This document shows positions 36,088 through 43,980 of a stretch of 64,000 nt of DNA, one piece after another (within the stretch, counting starts at the first letter, position 1; each line of letters opens with the position of its first letter). The notes under the pieces were generated by a model. It made no database searches, was not told the DNA's origin, and was given only the letters and a program-made list of their open reading frames with translations. The stretch is from DYJK01 sp964464825. Its GTDB lineage: Bacteria; Bacteroidota; Ignavibacteria; Ignavibacteriales; Melioribacteraceae. The DNA lies in NCBI GenBank assembly GCA_964464825.1, contig CAYXKL010000002.1, forward strand, positions 1 through 64,000. The letters are read 5' to 3'. The position numbers and the translations under genes are program-made.

Positions 36088-36160
36088 CGCCTTGGGAGAG
36101 AAGTTTCTCTGATATAGCGGAAAGGGATTATTCAATAATCCGCTTTCCTCTCAAGGTGGA
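36088..36160. other. Structured inverted-repeat element
   Basis: Outer arms GCCTTGGGAG and CTCTCAAGGT pair imperfectly and enclose two inner hairpins: AGAGAA/TTCTCT, and GGAAAGGGATTATT facing AATAATCCGCTTTCC with a one-base bulge. This gives a three-way-junction-like shape. It lies in the 260-base gap between the DUF3078 gene and the zinc-ribbon gene, both on the minus strand. It has no T run, so it is not an ordinary terminator. Confidence 0.5.
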
Positions 36161-36246
36161 AATGACTGAATGAAAACTAAGAAAATCGAAATGCAGTGTA
36201 AATAAAAATTATTTTATTTTTTGATTAAAATACTATATCAACTCTG

Positions 36247-37089
36247 TTATAAAAGCGAATAAGTAATGCCGATCTGCAATCCTTCTTTCATTTGTGTTTT
36301 TGGAGTTTGTGCTTTTTCATATAGTAAAATATATGTGAAATTAACCCCAAGCCATGTATTAACCTTTGCAGTAATTGTGTTATCCCAGAGAACATCCCAA
36401 ACATCTAAACTTTCAAAACGGGAAAATAAGCGGAGTTTGGTTTTCCAAATTACATTGGTATCTATTGTATAATCTATATCAGTTACTGATTCAATACCGG
36501 TTTCAAATTTGAAATTTTCGAATTCATCTAATGTCTCCGAGTCATCAGAATACTGCGTGAATTTATTTGTAATGACTTCTTGAAATGCTACACCGAAACG
36601 TGTTATAATGTTTGAATATTTATCATAAGTAAAACCAATTGTTTGGGTAATATAACCGGGATCAAAAAAATCGGAGATGTTCGGAGAATCCTCCACTTTA
36701 TAATCATATCCTTTTGAAATCTGTGTTCTGATAGCATTTGAAACAAACGGACTGACAGCCCAGCCGAGATCGTAACTGGCAAGATTTTCAATGTAAAGAT
36801 CGTTTACAGTTGTTCGGTACAATCCATCGCCAATTTTTGCTCTTCCGTACTGTGCCTTGATTTGATTTTTAAAAGCCCACGGTTTATCAACACGATTTAA
36901 ATTAAAATCGCCTAACAAAGTCCACGCAATCGAATTTTCACCGCCCTTAACCCAATTACTAAATGCTATTTGGCTAATACCTAATCCGGTTGTTAATGAT
37001 GGATTCCATTTCCCGTGAATTGAATCCGGAGTTTGAGCTTGTGCTGTTGAGAAAAATATCAATATTAAAACAACAATTATTCTTTTCAT
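36247..37089 (-). CDS. DUF3078 outer-membrane protein
   Basis: This 280-residue protein has a signal peptide (cleavage after AQA). It opens with the DUF3078 pattern GLGISQIAFSNWVKGGENS, then ALL-type strands and KNQIKAQYGRAKI. Alternating amphipathic strands to the final GITYSLL fit an outer-membrane barrel. Its function is unknown; it is typical of Bacteroidota and Ignavibacteria. AAAGG precedes the ATG. The gene stands alone. Confidence 0.87.
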   Translation of the reverse strand: MKRIIVVLILIFFSTAQAQTPDSIHGKWNPSLTTGLGISQIAFSNWVKGGENSIAWTLLGDFNLNRVDKPWAFKNQIKAQYGRAKIGDGLYRTTVNDLYIENLASYDLGWAVSPFVSNAIRTQISKGYDYKVEDSPNISDFFDPGYITQTIGFTYDKYSNIITRFGVAFQEVITNKFTQYSDDSETLDEFENFKFETGIESVTDIDYTIDTNVIWKTKLRLFSRFESLDVWDVLWDNTITAKVNTWLGVNFTYILLYEKAQTPKTQMKEGLQIGITYSLL

Positions 37090-37253
37090 ATTGAACCTTT
37101 ATTTTGAATTTTCTGCATACAAAGATAAAATTTGTTTTTTGATGATGCATCAAGATTTATGCATCAATTTTTTCCTGATCTAATTTTGTTTAGTTAGCAG
37201 CCGATATTTATATTCACATTTACGCTTTTGTAAATTGAAAGGAAATAAGTGCA

Positions 37254-37601
37254 ATGAAGATTCAAAAACTGATTTTACCTTTGCTGGCTGCCGGAATAAT
37301 CGCACTCCTCTATTTTTCATATTTCAGTCCCAAAGATGATCTCGGGCTATTTTCTGAATTTGATACGAACAGCAACACGAACAGAGATATTATGGTTAAA
37401 GTTCTATCGGAGAGAGGATTTGTACAAGATCCAGCTGGCGGCGGAACAATTTTTTATGTTGAAGATAGAGCCGGCGTGCAAGTTAAAGTGCTCGGACCGT
37501 TATCGCTTCCACCCGGAATGGATGTAACAAGCCGTGTAACTCTGCGAGGTCATTATCACGGTGATTATTTTCATGCCAGCGAAGTGACCCCAAGGAATTG
37601 A
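37254..37601 (+). CDS. Membrane-anchored small OB-fold-like protein
   Basis: This 115-residue protein has an N-terminal transmembrane anchor (about residues 6-24) and a short extracytoplasmic beta domain ending RGHYHGDYFHASEVTPRN. The His-rich end slightly recalls CcmE-like OB folds, but the CcmE heme-binding HxxxY context is not present in standard form, so I do not assign that function. AAAGGAA is upstream. No cytochrome c biogenesis gene is near. Confidence 0.6.
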   Translation: MKIQKLILPLLAAGIIALLYFSYFSPKDDLGLFSEFDTNSNTNRDIMVKVLSERGFVQDPAGGGTIFYVEDRAGVQVKVLGPLSLPPGMDVTSRVTLRGHYHGDYFHASEVTPRN

Positions 37602-37660
37602 TTATTAATAATGAACGCAAATTTTCAATATGCGTATTGGCAATTAATTTTTTTATAAAT

Positions 37661-37769
37661 GAGGTTGTCTCAATAGTAATAGTTCAAATAAAAAATCTGC
37701 TTCAATCTGTTTTAATCGGATTTTATCTGCGTGCTATTATATTAAAAAATTTATTTTTGAGACAACCTC
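37661..37769. repeat. MITE-like element with perfect 13-bp terminal inverted repeats
   Basis: GAGGTTGTCTCAA (37661-37673) and its exact reverse complement (37757-37769) enclose 83 bases of AT-rich DNA; AT-rich flanks are also partly symmetric. The total of 109 bp, without coding capacity, fits a non-autonomous mobile element or a large hairpin. It ends 11 bases before the uvrB ATG, so it forms the uvrB leader. Confidence 0.6.
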
Positions 37770-37780
37770 TATAAAATAAT

Positions 37781-39796
37781 ATGGCAAACTTTGAACTCAT
37801 ATCGAACTACCAGCCGGCCGGAGACCAGCCGAAGGCAATTAAGGAATTAGTTGATGGACTGAACAAAGGTGTTAAGCATCAAACGCTGCTCGGTGTTACG
37901 GGCAGTGGCAAAACTTATACAATGTCGAATGTAATTCAACAATTTAATAGACCCACACTTATAATTTCTCACAATAAAACTTTAGCGGCGCAGCTCTATT
38001 CGGAATTCAAATCCTTCTTTCCGAACAATGCAGTAGAATTTTTTATCAGTTATTATGATTACTACCAGCCGGAAGCATATGTTGTAAAACGCGATCTCTA
38101 CATCGAAAAAGATTTTTCAGTAAACGAAGAAATTGACAGACTTCGTTTAAAAGCAACAACTTCGTTAATTGAAGGAAGGCGTGATGTAATAATTGTTGCA
38201 AGCGTTTCATGTATTTACGGTATCGGCGCACCGGATGAATATGCACGGCAGATTTTGTTTTTACGAAAAGGTCAAACAATAGAACGGAAAAAACTTCTGC
38301 GTAAACTTATTGATATTTATTATGTGCGCAACGATGCCGATTTTTCACGCGGTACATTCCGTGCTCGTGGAGATGTTGTAGAAATAATTCCGGCATATCA
38401 ATACGAAGAAGCTGTTCGTATTGAATTCTGGGGAGACGAGATTGAAAAAATATCTATCATTGATTCGATTACCGGTAATGTAATAAATGAAGTTGAATCC
38501 GTTCCTATCTATCCGGCAAAATATTTTGTTACTACAAAAGATCAGGTTAACCGTGCAATAATTACAATTGAAGAGGAATTAAAGGAGCGCTTAAAATATT
38601 TTTGGTCTCAGGAAAAATATGTAGAAGCACAGCGTCTTGAACAGCGCACAAAATTCGATATCGAAATGATGAGAGAGATCGGTTACTGTTCGGGAATTGA
38701 AAATTATTCACGTCATATGGATAACCGCCCGCCCGGCTCGCGTCCGTATTGCTTATTCGATTACTTCCCCAAAGACTATCTATTAATAATCGATGAATCT
38801 CATGTTACGGTTCCGCAGATTCGCGGAATGTATAATGGTGACCGCTCCCGTAAAGAGGTTTTGGTTGAATATGGTTTCCGTCTGCCGAGTGCCCTCGATA
38901 ACCGTCCGCTAAAGTTTGAAGAGTTTGAAGCAATGACAAATCAAGTTGTTTATGTCAGTGCTACGCCAGCCGATTATGAACTTGCAAAAAGCGGCGGTGT
39001 TTTTGTAGAGCAAGTTATCCGTCCTACAGGTCTGCTCGATCCAAGTATTGAAGTGCGCCCTATTAAAGGACAGATTGATGATCTGATTGGCGAAATTAGA
39101 ATGCGTGTTGAAAAAAAAGAAAGAGTTCTTGTAACAACACTTACAAAAAAAATGGCGGAAGATTTAACAGACTATCTGGATAAATTGAAAATTAAAGTCC
39201 GTTACATACACAGTGATATTGATGCGCTTGAACGTGTTGAGATAATACGCGATCTGCGCATTGGTGATTTTGATGTACTGGTAGGTGTTAATTTACTACG
39301 CGAAGGATTGGATCTGCCGGAAGTTTCTCTAGTCGCTATTCTTGATGCTGATAAAGAAGGATTTTTGAGAAGCGAAAGATCATTAATGCAGACAGCCGGA
39401 CGCACTGCAAGAAATGTGAACGGAAAGGTTTTGATGTATGCTGATATGATAACCGAATCGATGCGGAAGACTATTAACGAAACAACACGCCGCAGAAAAT
39501 TACAAGAGGAATACAACAAAGAAAACAATATCACTCCAAAAACTATTTACAAAAGCGTTGAAGAAATTCTATCATCAACATCAATTGCAGATGTGCGTAA
39601 AAAAGATTATGAAAAGGAGGAAGCACAATTCCTTAAAGTTGCAGAACCGGTTGTACGCTACATGAGCAAAGAACAGAAATTAGAATTGATCGAACAGATG
39701 ACCGAAGAAATGTTAACGGCGGCAAAAGATCTGGAATTTGAAAGAGCGGCTTTTCTGCGTGATGAAATTGAGAAGATGAAAAAACTAGTGAAGTAA
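37781..39796 (+). CDS. uvrB: Excinuclease ABC subunit B
   Basis: This 671-residue nucleotide excision repair helicase has Walker A GVTGSGKTYTM and the DNA-handling beta-hairpin region YYDYYQPEAYVVKRDLYIEKD. DESHVTVPQ, TRMAED-type motif TLTKKMAEDLTDYL and RTARN are also visible. The C-terminal UVR domain around LEFERAAFLRDEI is present. It works with UvrA and UvrC, which are not in the window. No ribosome site is visible before the ATG, because the MITE-like repeat ends there. Confidence 0.97.
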   Translation: MANFELISNYQPAGDQPKAIKELVDGLNKGVKHQTLLGVTGSGKTYTMSNVIQQFNRPTLIISHNKTLAAQLYSEFKSFFPNNAVEFFISYYDYYQPEAYVVKRDLYIEKDFSVNEEIDRLRLKATTSLIEGRRDVIIVASVSCIYGIGAPDEYARQILFLRKGQTIERKKLLRKLIDIYYVRNDADFSRGTFRARGDVVEIIPAYQYEEAVRIEFWGDEIEKISIIDSITGNVINEVESVPIYPAKYFVTTKDQVNRAIITIEEELKERLKYFWSQEKYVEAQRLEQRTKFDIEMMREIGYCSGIENYSRHMDNRPPGSRPYCLFDYFPKDYLLIIDESHVTVPQIRGMYNGDRSRKEVLVEYGFRLPSALDNRPLKFEEFEAMTNQVVYVSATPADYELAKSGGVFVEQVIRPTGLLDPSIEVRPIKGQIDDLIGEIRMRVEKKERVLVTTLTKKMAEDLTDYLDKLKIKVRYIHSDIDALERVEIIRDLRIGDFDVLVGVNLLREGLDLPEVSLVAILDADKEGFLRSERSLMQTAGRTARNVNGKVLMYADMITESMRKTINETTRRRKLQEEYNKENNITPKTIYKSVEEILSSTSIADVRKKDYEKEEAQFLKVAEPVVRYMSKEQKLELIEQMTEEMLTAAKDLEFERAAFLRDEIEKMKKLVK

Positions 39797-39920
39797 TGAG
39801 AGAAGTGTATTGCGAAACGCGAGAAGTAAAATGCGAGACTTAAAACGGAAAATGTGAAAGAAGTTATAAGTGTTGAATTATGAGTTATAGATTATGCATT
39901 AAGCTCAAAGGAGATGTAAA

Positions 39921-40352
39921 GTGGATAACAAACCGGTTGTAGTTGAAACAATATATAAAGCATCTAAAGAAAAAGTATGGAATGCTATTACAGATAAAAA
40001 TGAAATGAAGAAATGGTATTTCGATATTGCGGATTTCAAACCGGAAGTTGGATTTGAATTTCAATTCATCGGCGGAACACCGGAGAAAAGCTATCTCCAT
40101 CTCTGCAAGATCACGGAAGCAGTAAAAGAGAGTAAACTTTCCTACAGTTGGCGGTACGATGGCTATGAAGGAAAATCTTTTGTTACTTTTGAATTAACCG
40201 CTGAAGGTGATAACACAAAACTGAAATTGACACACAAAGATTTAGAAACTTTTCCGGCAGATAATCCCGACTTTGCAAAAAAGAATTTTGAAGAAGGATG
40301 GAACTACATTCTCGGTACAGCTTTGAAAGAGTTCTTAGTGATTAGTTTTTAG
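39921..40352 (+). CDS. SRPBCC/AHSA1-like ligand-binding protein
   Basis: This 143-residue START-like domain starts at GTG 39921 with a strong AAAGGAG eight bases upstream. It begins ETIYKASKEKVWNAITDK, has MKKWYFDIADF and ends EEGWNYILGTALKEFL, the usual AHSA1 pattern. The ligand or partner is unknown. Monocistronic. Confidence 0.85.
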   Translation: MDNKPVVVETIYKASKEKVWNAITDKNEMKKWYFDIADFKPEVGFEFQFIGGTPEKSYLHLCKITEAVKESKLSYSWRYDGYEGKSFVTFELTAEGDNTKLKLTHKDLETFPADNPDFAKKNFEEGWNYILGTALKEFLVISF

Positions 40353-40507
40353 TTTCTTAGTATTTAGCATTCAACACTTGTATGCTGTTATTTTAGCAGA
40401 TTTACAACTTGTCAGCCTAAGACTGTTTCATCATTTGCAATTCAACATTCCTAATTTTCAATTCATCATTTCTTCCTGGGCTTGTCGGTGGACTTCTCAT
40501 CTCTAAG

Positions 40508-40533
40508 TCATCCTGAGCGTAGCGAAAGGATCT
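40508..40533. repeat. Copy of a widespread REP-like intergenic repeat
   Basis: The core CATCCTGAGCGTAGCGAAAG followed by GATCT, within a 489-base gap without an intact gene, matches a short sequence I recall from the intergenic regions of many unrelated bacterial genomes. Downstream (40560-40605) similar degenerate phrases follow. Apart from this and the short unit at 40638-40757, I see nothing else in 40353-40841. Confidence 0.5.
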
Positions 40534-40637
40534 CCGCTTTCACCCAACGCCTATTACCTCTCACGCTTGTCTGACGAAGTCTGGATTGCCGAGGGACTTC
40601 TCACATCTATCTTCTCGCCTCTCACTAAAAAATTCTG

Positions 40638-40757
40638 TTGACAAAAAATCCCGTACAAGTTAAATTCAACCAAGTTTTTTCGTGAGTATCTATGAAGTTA
40701 AAACTTCTGCTCTCCTTGCAAGAACCACGCTTACAAAGGGCTGATCCCTTTTTCTGA
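40638..40757 (+). ncRNA. Candidate short transcription unit (promoter, about 80-nt RNA, terminator)
   Basis: TTGACA (40638-40643), a 17-base spacer and TAAATT (40661-40666) would start an RNA near 40673. A hairpin AAAGGG-CTGAT-CCCTTT followed by T residues (40735-40753) would end it after about 80 bases. A 21-codon ORF (40692-40757, beginning MKLKLLLSLQEP) overlaps the hairpin. It may be a small RNA or the abandoned leader of the truncated gene at 40842. Purely sequence-based. Confidence 0.35.
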
Positions 40758-40841
40758 AATGAAAATTTATTGTTTCTCATACATATATAAATTATACATT
40801 GTTAATAATAAGTTAGCTGTTTAATATAAATGTGAGAGTAT

Positions 40842-41033
40842 ATGCAAGCAAAAGAGACAAAACTTCAAGATATAATAGAAGTAACCAAGCAATATATTCT
40901 ACCATTGTTCCAAAGAAGTTACAGTTGGGATAAAAAAGAATGGGATATTTTGTGGGACGATTTATGTGAGTTATCAGAAATAGAAAATCCTTGTTCCTCG
41001 GCTGCCAAGAAACATTTCTTGATAGCATTTTAA
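40842..41033 (+). pseudogene. N-terminal remnant of a DUF262 (GmrSD-like) gene
   Basis: Only 63 residues remain. The sequence YILPLFQRSYSWDKKEWDIL followed by LWDDLCEL is the start of DUF262, the nucleotide-binding/nicking N-terminal domain of GmrSD-type IV restriction proteins (usually 500-700 residues), SspE-type and similar defence proteins. The frame ends in a degenerate KKHFLIAF where the family has KHFLG followed by several hundred residues. The next intact gene starts 27 bases later, so the rest has been deleted. Confidence 0.7.
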
Positions 41034-41060
41034 TTATTAAACTTATAAATAGGTACTATT

Positions 41061-41504
41061 ATGAAAGCATCAATTCTTGGATTTCTTTTATTAATTATGA
41101 GTGTACAATTATTATCTGCGCAAAACTCTACAGTCGAACAAGAAATTATTAATCTCTCCAAAGAAAAGTGGCAATGGATGTCAGACAAAAATGTTGATAC
41201 ACTCGACAGTCTCTTTCACGAAAAAGCTGTTTTTGTTCACATGGGAGGATCCTGGGGAAAAGCGCAAGAAATCGATATCATTAAAAGCGGTGGAATTTGG
41301 TATAAGAAAGCAGACATCCATGAAGTATCGGTGAATATTATTGATAATACTGCTATCCTTTTAAATAGAATAACTTTATTGGCTGTTGTCGGCGGAAATG
41401 ATGTAACCAATCCATTTGAGGTTACGGAAGTCTATGTGAAAGAAAATGGAACGTGGAAGTTAGGCGCTCTCTCGTTCACAAGGTTACTCATTCGTCCCGA
41501 ATAA
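41061..41504 (+). CDS. Exported SnoaL/DUF4440-like protein
   Basis: This 147-residue protein has a signal peptide (MKASILGFLLLIMSVQLLSAQ) and an NTF2-like fold: INLSKEKWQWMSDKNVDTLD, FVHMGGSWGKAQEI and VYVKENGTWKLGALSFTRL. NTF2-like domains act as ligand-binding or small hydrolase folds; no specific function can be given. It is convergent with the DUF5916 gene. Confidence 0.82.
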   Translation: MKASILGFLLLIMSVQLLSAQNSTVEQEIINLSKEKWQWMSDKNVDTLDSLFHEKAVFVHMGGSWGKAQEIDIIKSGGIWYKKADIHEVSVNIIDNTAILLNRITLLAVVGGNDVTNPFEVTEVYVKENGTWKLGALSFTRLLIRPE

Positions 41505-41536
41505 CAGCTAAAGTTTTTACCCGTAAACATTTTTTG

Positions 41537-41562
41537 GCTGTCAAGAACCACTTCTTGACAGC
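41537..41562. terminator. Perfect hairpin between convergent genes
   Basis: GCTGTCAAGAA and TTCTTGACAGC form an 11-bp stem with a CCAC loop. It lies between the NTF2-like gene (+) and the DUF5916 gene (-) and probably stops both. A related hairpin occurs at 48034. Confidence 0.55.
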
Positions 41563-41584
41563 AAATTAATTTCCTTTCTAATTT

Positions 41585-43822
41585 CTAAATTCCAAACAAA
41601 TACTGCACTTTCAAAAAGTACTGCTGCTGAATATTTCTGATTCCGATTTCAGAGTTGTAATCAAGATAATCTGCAGTAGCGCCTAGATAAAAAGTTGTGA
41701 ACGCACTCAACTTATAACTGAATAACGGATAAATATTGAAAGCTCTATCGAATGAATTGTACTGTGTTATCAAGCGGACAAACATTTCCGGCGAGAACTG
41801 ATAGATACCAACAAGCCGGTAGATGTTGCCGTCATAAAAAAGTTCTTTTGTGTTCTCGTCTGCCAAGCGTGCGCGTGAGTAATCAAAAGAAATATTTATT
41901 TGTGATGAAGGTTTTAAAGTAAAGCCGGCGAAGAAATTATGACCGTAACCCATTTTAGGATCCGATGTTCTGAAGATAAATTTTCCGATGCTTCCTTCAA
42001 CGTAAAAAGATAATTCGCTTATCGGACGTGTGCTTGCATAAAACTGAATCCGATTTATGTTTTCAAAATATTTATTATTAAACCATTCGTTATTTATAAG
42101 CATATAAGATAAATTAAATTCAGTTTGTCCTTTCATTAAGAAATATAAATAGGGAACAGCATAGAAGTCTTTTCTAATTCCAGCGTCATTGAACTTTGCA
42201 CCTCCATGAAATCCAATTTCCCAATTATCAATGAATGAGCTATCCGGATAAAAATTAAATTCATGGGCAGTGCTGATTTCTTTATAATTTACCTGGCTTA
42301 CAAGCCCGTTATAAGTTTGAAAAGTTGGAGAAATAGAAACTAGTTCGATATCAAATTCGTAAGAGCGCTGGCTGTGAGAAAGCTCTATTCCAATTCCGTT
42401 GCCGCTGTATTCCTCATTATCGAATGCTGCTGTATGCCCGGTCTTCGCGAATTCTCTCGTATTACCGAAAAGAGTAATGTCGTTCAATTCTTTTGTATGA
42501 GTAAAATGTGCTTCGCCCCCAAAATACCAGTTGCTTAAGAATTTATAATTCCAATCAAAACCGATTGCGTAATTATGAGCACCTTCAAAATTTCTTCCAA
42601 GAAGTAATGCGCCAATATAAATTTCATCACCGAAATCATAACGGAGTCTTCCGATGTTCGCTAAAGAATTCATGTTTGTTGAAACAGTGTTGCTTCTTTC
42701 TTCGCCAGGTACAACAAGTATTGTGTTTCTATCGTAAGCTGATAAATATAGAAATGAAAGATTACCGGCTTTACCAATAATTCTAGCAGCCGCTAACGGA
42801 TTATTAATGGAACGTGAGTAATACATTGGTGTTTCAAGCAGATCGTTTCCGGCAAGAAAGAAAGGGCGCTTCTCCTGATAATCGAGCGCAAATGTTGTGT
42901 TAACATCAATTTGATCTGCATCGGATTCAATTTGACTGAAATCTGGATTGATTACTGCTTCCAAAGAAACGTTCGGACTCGGAGTATATTTTATTCCGCC
43001 ACCAACTCTTCCAACTAACGGATCATAATTGAATTTTGAATTCGGATCATCAAAGTTTTCTCTTCTGCCGGCAAACTCACTTATTGCATACGGAAGAAGT
43101 TCAATGGTTCCACCACCTTTAATATTTTTTAATCCGTATAATAAACCGGCTTGTGGAAACATTGAAGGAATATTTCTATCAATCCTCACCCAAGAAGTCA
43201 TTATTCTGCTATCGCGCGGTAAGTTTCTTATAAGATGAAGCGGCCAGATATGCTCTTCTTTATCCGGCAGCGATAAACTCTTAAATGGAATTTTGAATTC
43301 AGCTGTCCAGCCCTCATCATTTATACAAGCGGCAGAATACCAGATTAGATCTACCGACATATCTTCATTGTTCAATGTTGCAATTCCATCTCCTTGAATA
43401 CCGAATGGATTGACAAACAGTTCATACGCTTTTTGATAATCACCGTAAGTATCGATCAAAACGCCGATGTAATCATCTTGCCAAAGTCTGTCTCTATCCG
43501 ATATATTAGCGCGTATTTGTTTCGGATCGGGATCGTAACATTTAAAACCAAAATAAATATTATCATCATCGTATAATATATATACAAGAGTTCTCTGCTG
43601 TGCCGAAACATTATCTGCCGGTTTAAATTCAATATTGAGTTCAACCGGATTTGCTTTAAACCAAGCCGGATTATCTAATTTACCGGTCAGTTCGATTGGT
43701 TTATCAATTCTTACTGCATCGGTTCTCGGTTTTTGATTTTCTTGCTGGGAATTAATTGTTGTGTTGAACAGAACCGGTAAAAATAAAATGGAGAGAAGAA
43801 CAATCTTAGAATAATTTTTCAT
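41585..43822 (-). CDS. DUF5916 outer-membrane protein with CBM9-like N-terminal domain
   Basis: This 745-residue exported protein has a CBM9-like sandwich at about residues 30-230 (LTGKLDNPAWFKANPVEL, YDDDNIYFGFKCYDPDP, WTAEFKIPFKSL). The DUF5916 beta-barrel region then runs to the end, beginning around LLPYAISEFAGR and DFSQIESDADQIDVN and including EKRPFFLAGNDLL. Such proteins are numerous in Bacteroidota and Ignavibacteria. They sit in the outer membrane, with substrates unknown; carbohydrate binding is only suggested by the N-terminal fold. CGGAG precedes the ATG. Confidence 0.88.
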   Translation of the reverse strand: MKNYSKIVLLSILFLPVLFNTTINSQQENQKPRTDAVRIDKPIELTGKLDNPAWFKANPVELNIEFKPADNVSAQQRTLVYILYDDDNIYFGFKCYDPDPKQIRANISDRDRLWQDDYIGVLIDTYGDYQKAYELFVNPFGIQGDGIATLNNEDMSVDLIWYSAACINDEGWTAEFKIPFKSLSLPDKEEHIWPLHLIRNLPRDSRIMTSWVRIDRNIPSMFPQAGLLYGLKNIKGGGTIELLPYAISEFAGRRENFDDPNSKFNYDPLVGRVGGGIKYTPSPNVSLEAVINPDFSQIESDADQIDVNTTFALDYQEKRPFFLAGNDLLETPMYYSRSINNPLAAARIIGKAGNLSFLYLSAYDRNTILVVPGEERSNTVSTNMNSLANIGRLRYDFGDEIYIGALLLGRNFEGAHNYAIGFDWNYKFLSNWYFGGEAHFTHTKELNDITLFGNTREFAKTGHTAAFDNEEYSGNGIGIELSHSQRSYEFDIELVSISPTFQTYNGLVSQVNYKEISTAHEFNFYPDSSFIDNWEIGFHGGAKFNDAGIRKDFYAVPYLYFLMKGQTEFNLSYMLINNEWFNNKYFENINRIQFYASTRPISELSFYVEGSIGKFIFRTSDPKMGYGHNFFAGFTLKPSSQINISFDYSRARLADENTKELFYDGNIYRLVGIYQFSPEMFVRLITQYNSFDRAFNIYPLFSYKLSAFTTFYLGATADYLDYNSEIGIRNIQQQYFLKVQYLFGI

Positions 43823-43980
43823 TGAAACTCCGGTAGAGATAAATTTTCATATCTATTGACTGTAACTGTAGAAATGAGGTTACAATAATATTCATAGGAC
43901 AAAGAATCTTAGTTTGATTGTGAATTTAGACGTAAACAGAGCGTGATTTGTCACTTAATCTAAACTGGTATTAATAAATA

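Noticed and set aside
37254..37601. Assignment as the heme chaperone CcmE
   Set aside because: Only a vague similarity of the C-terminal His-rich strand; the canonical heme-binding context and neighbouring ccm genes are absent.
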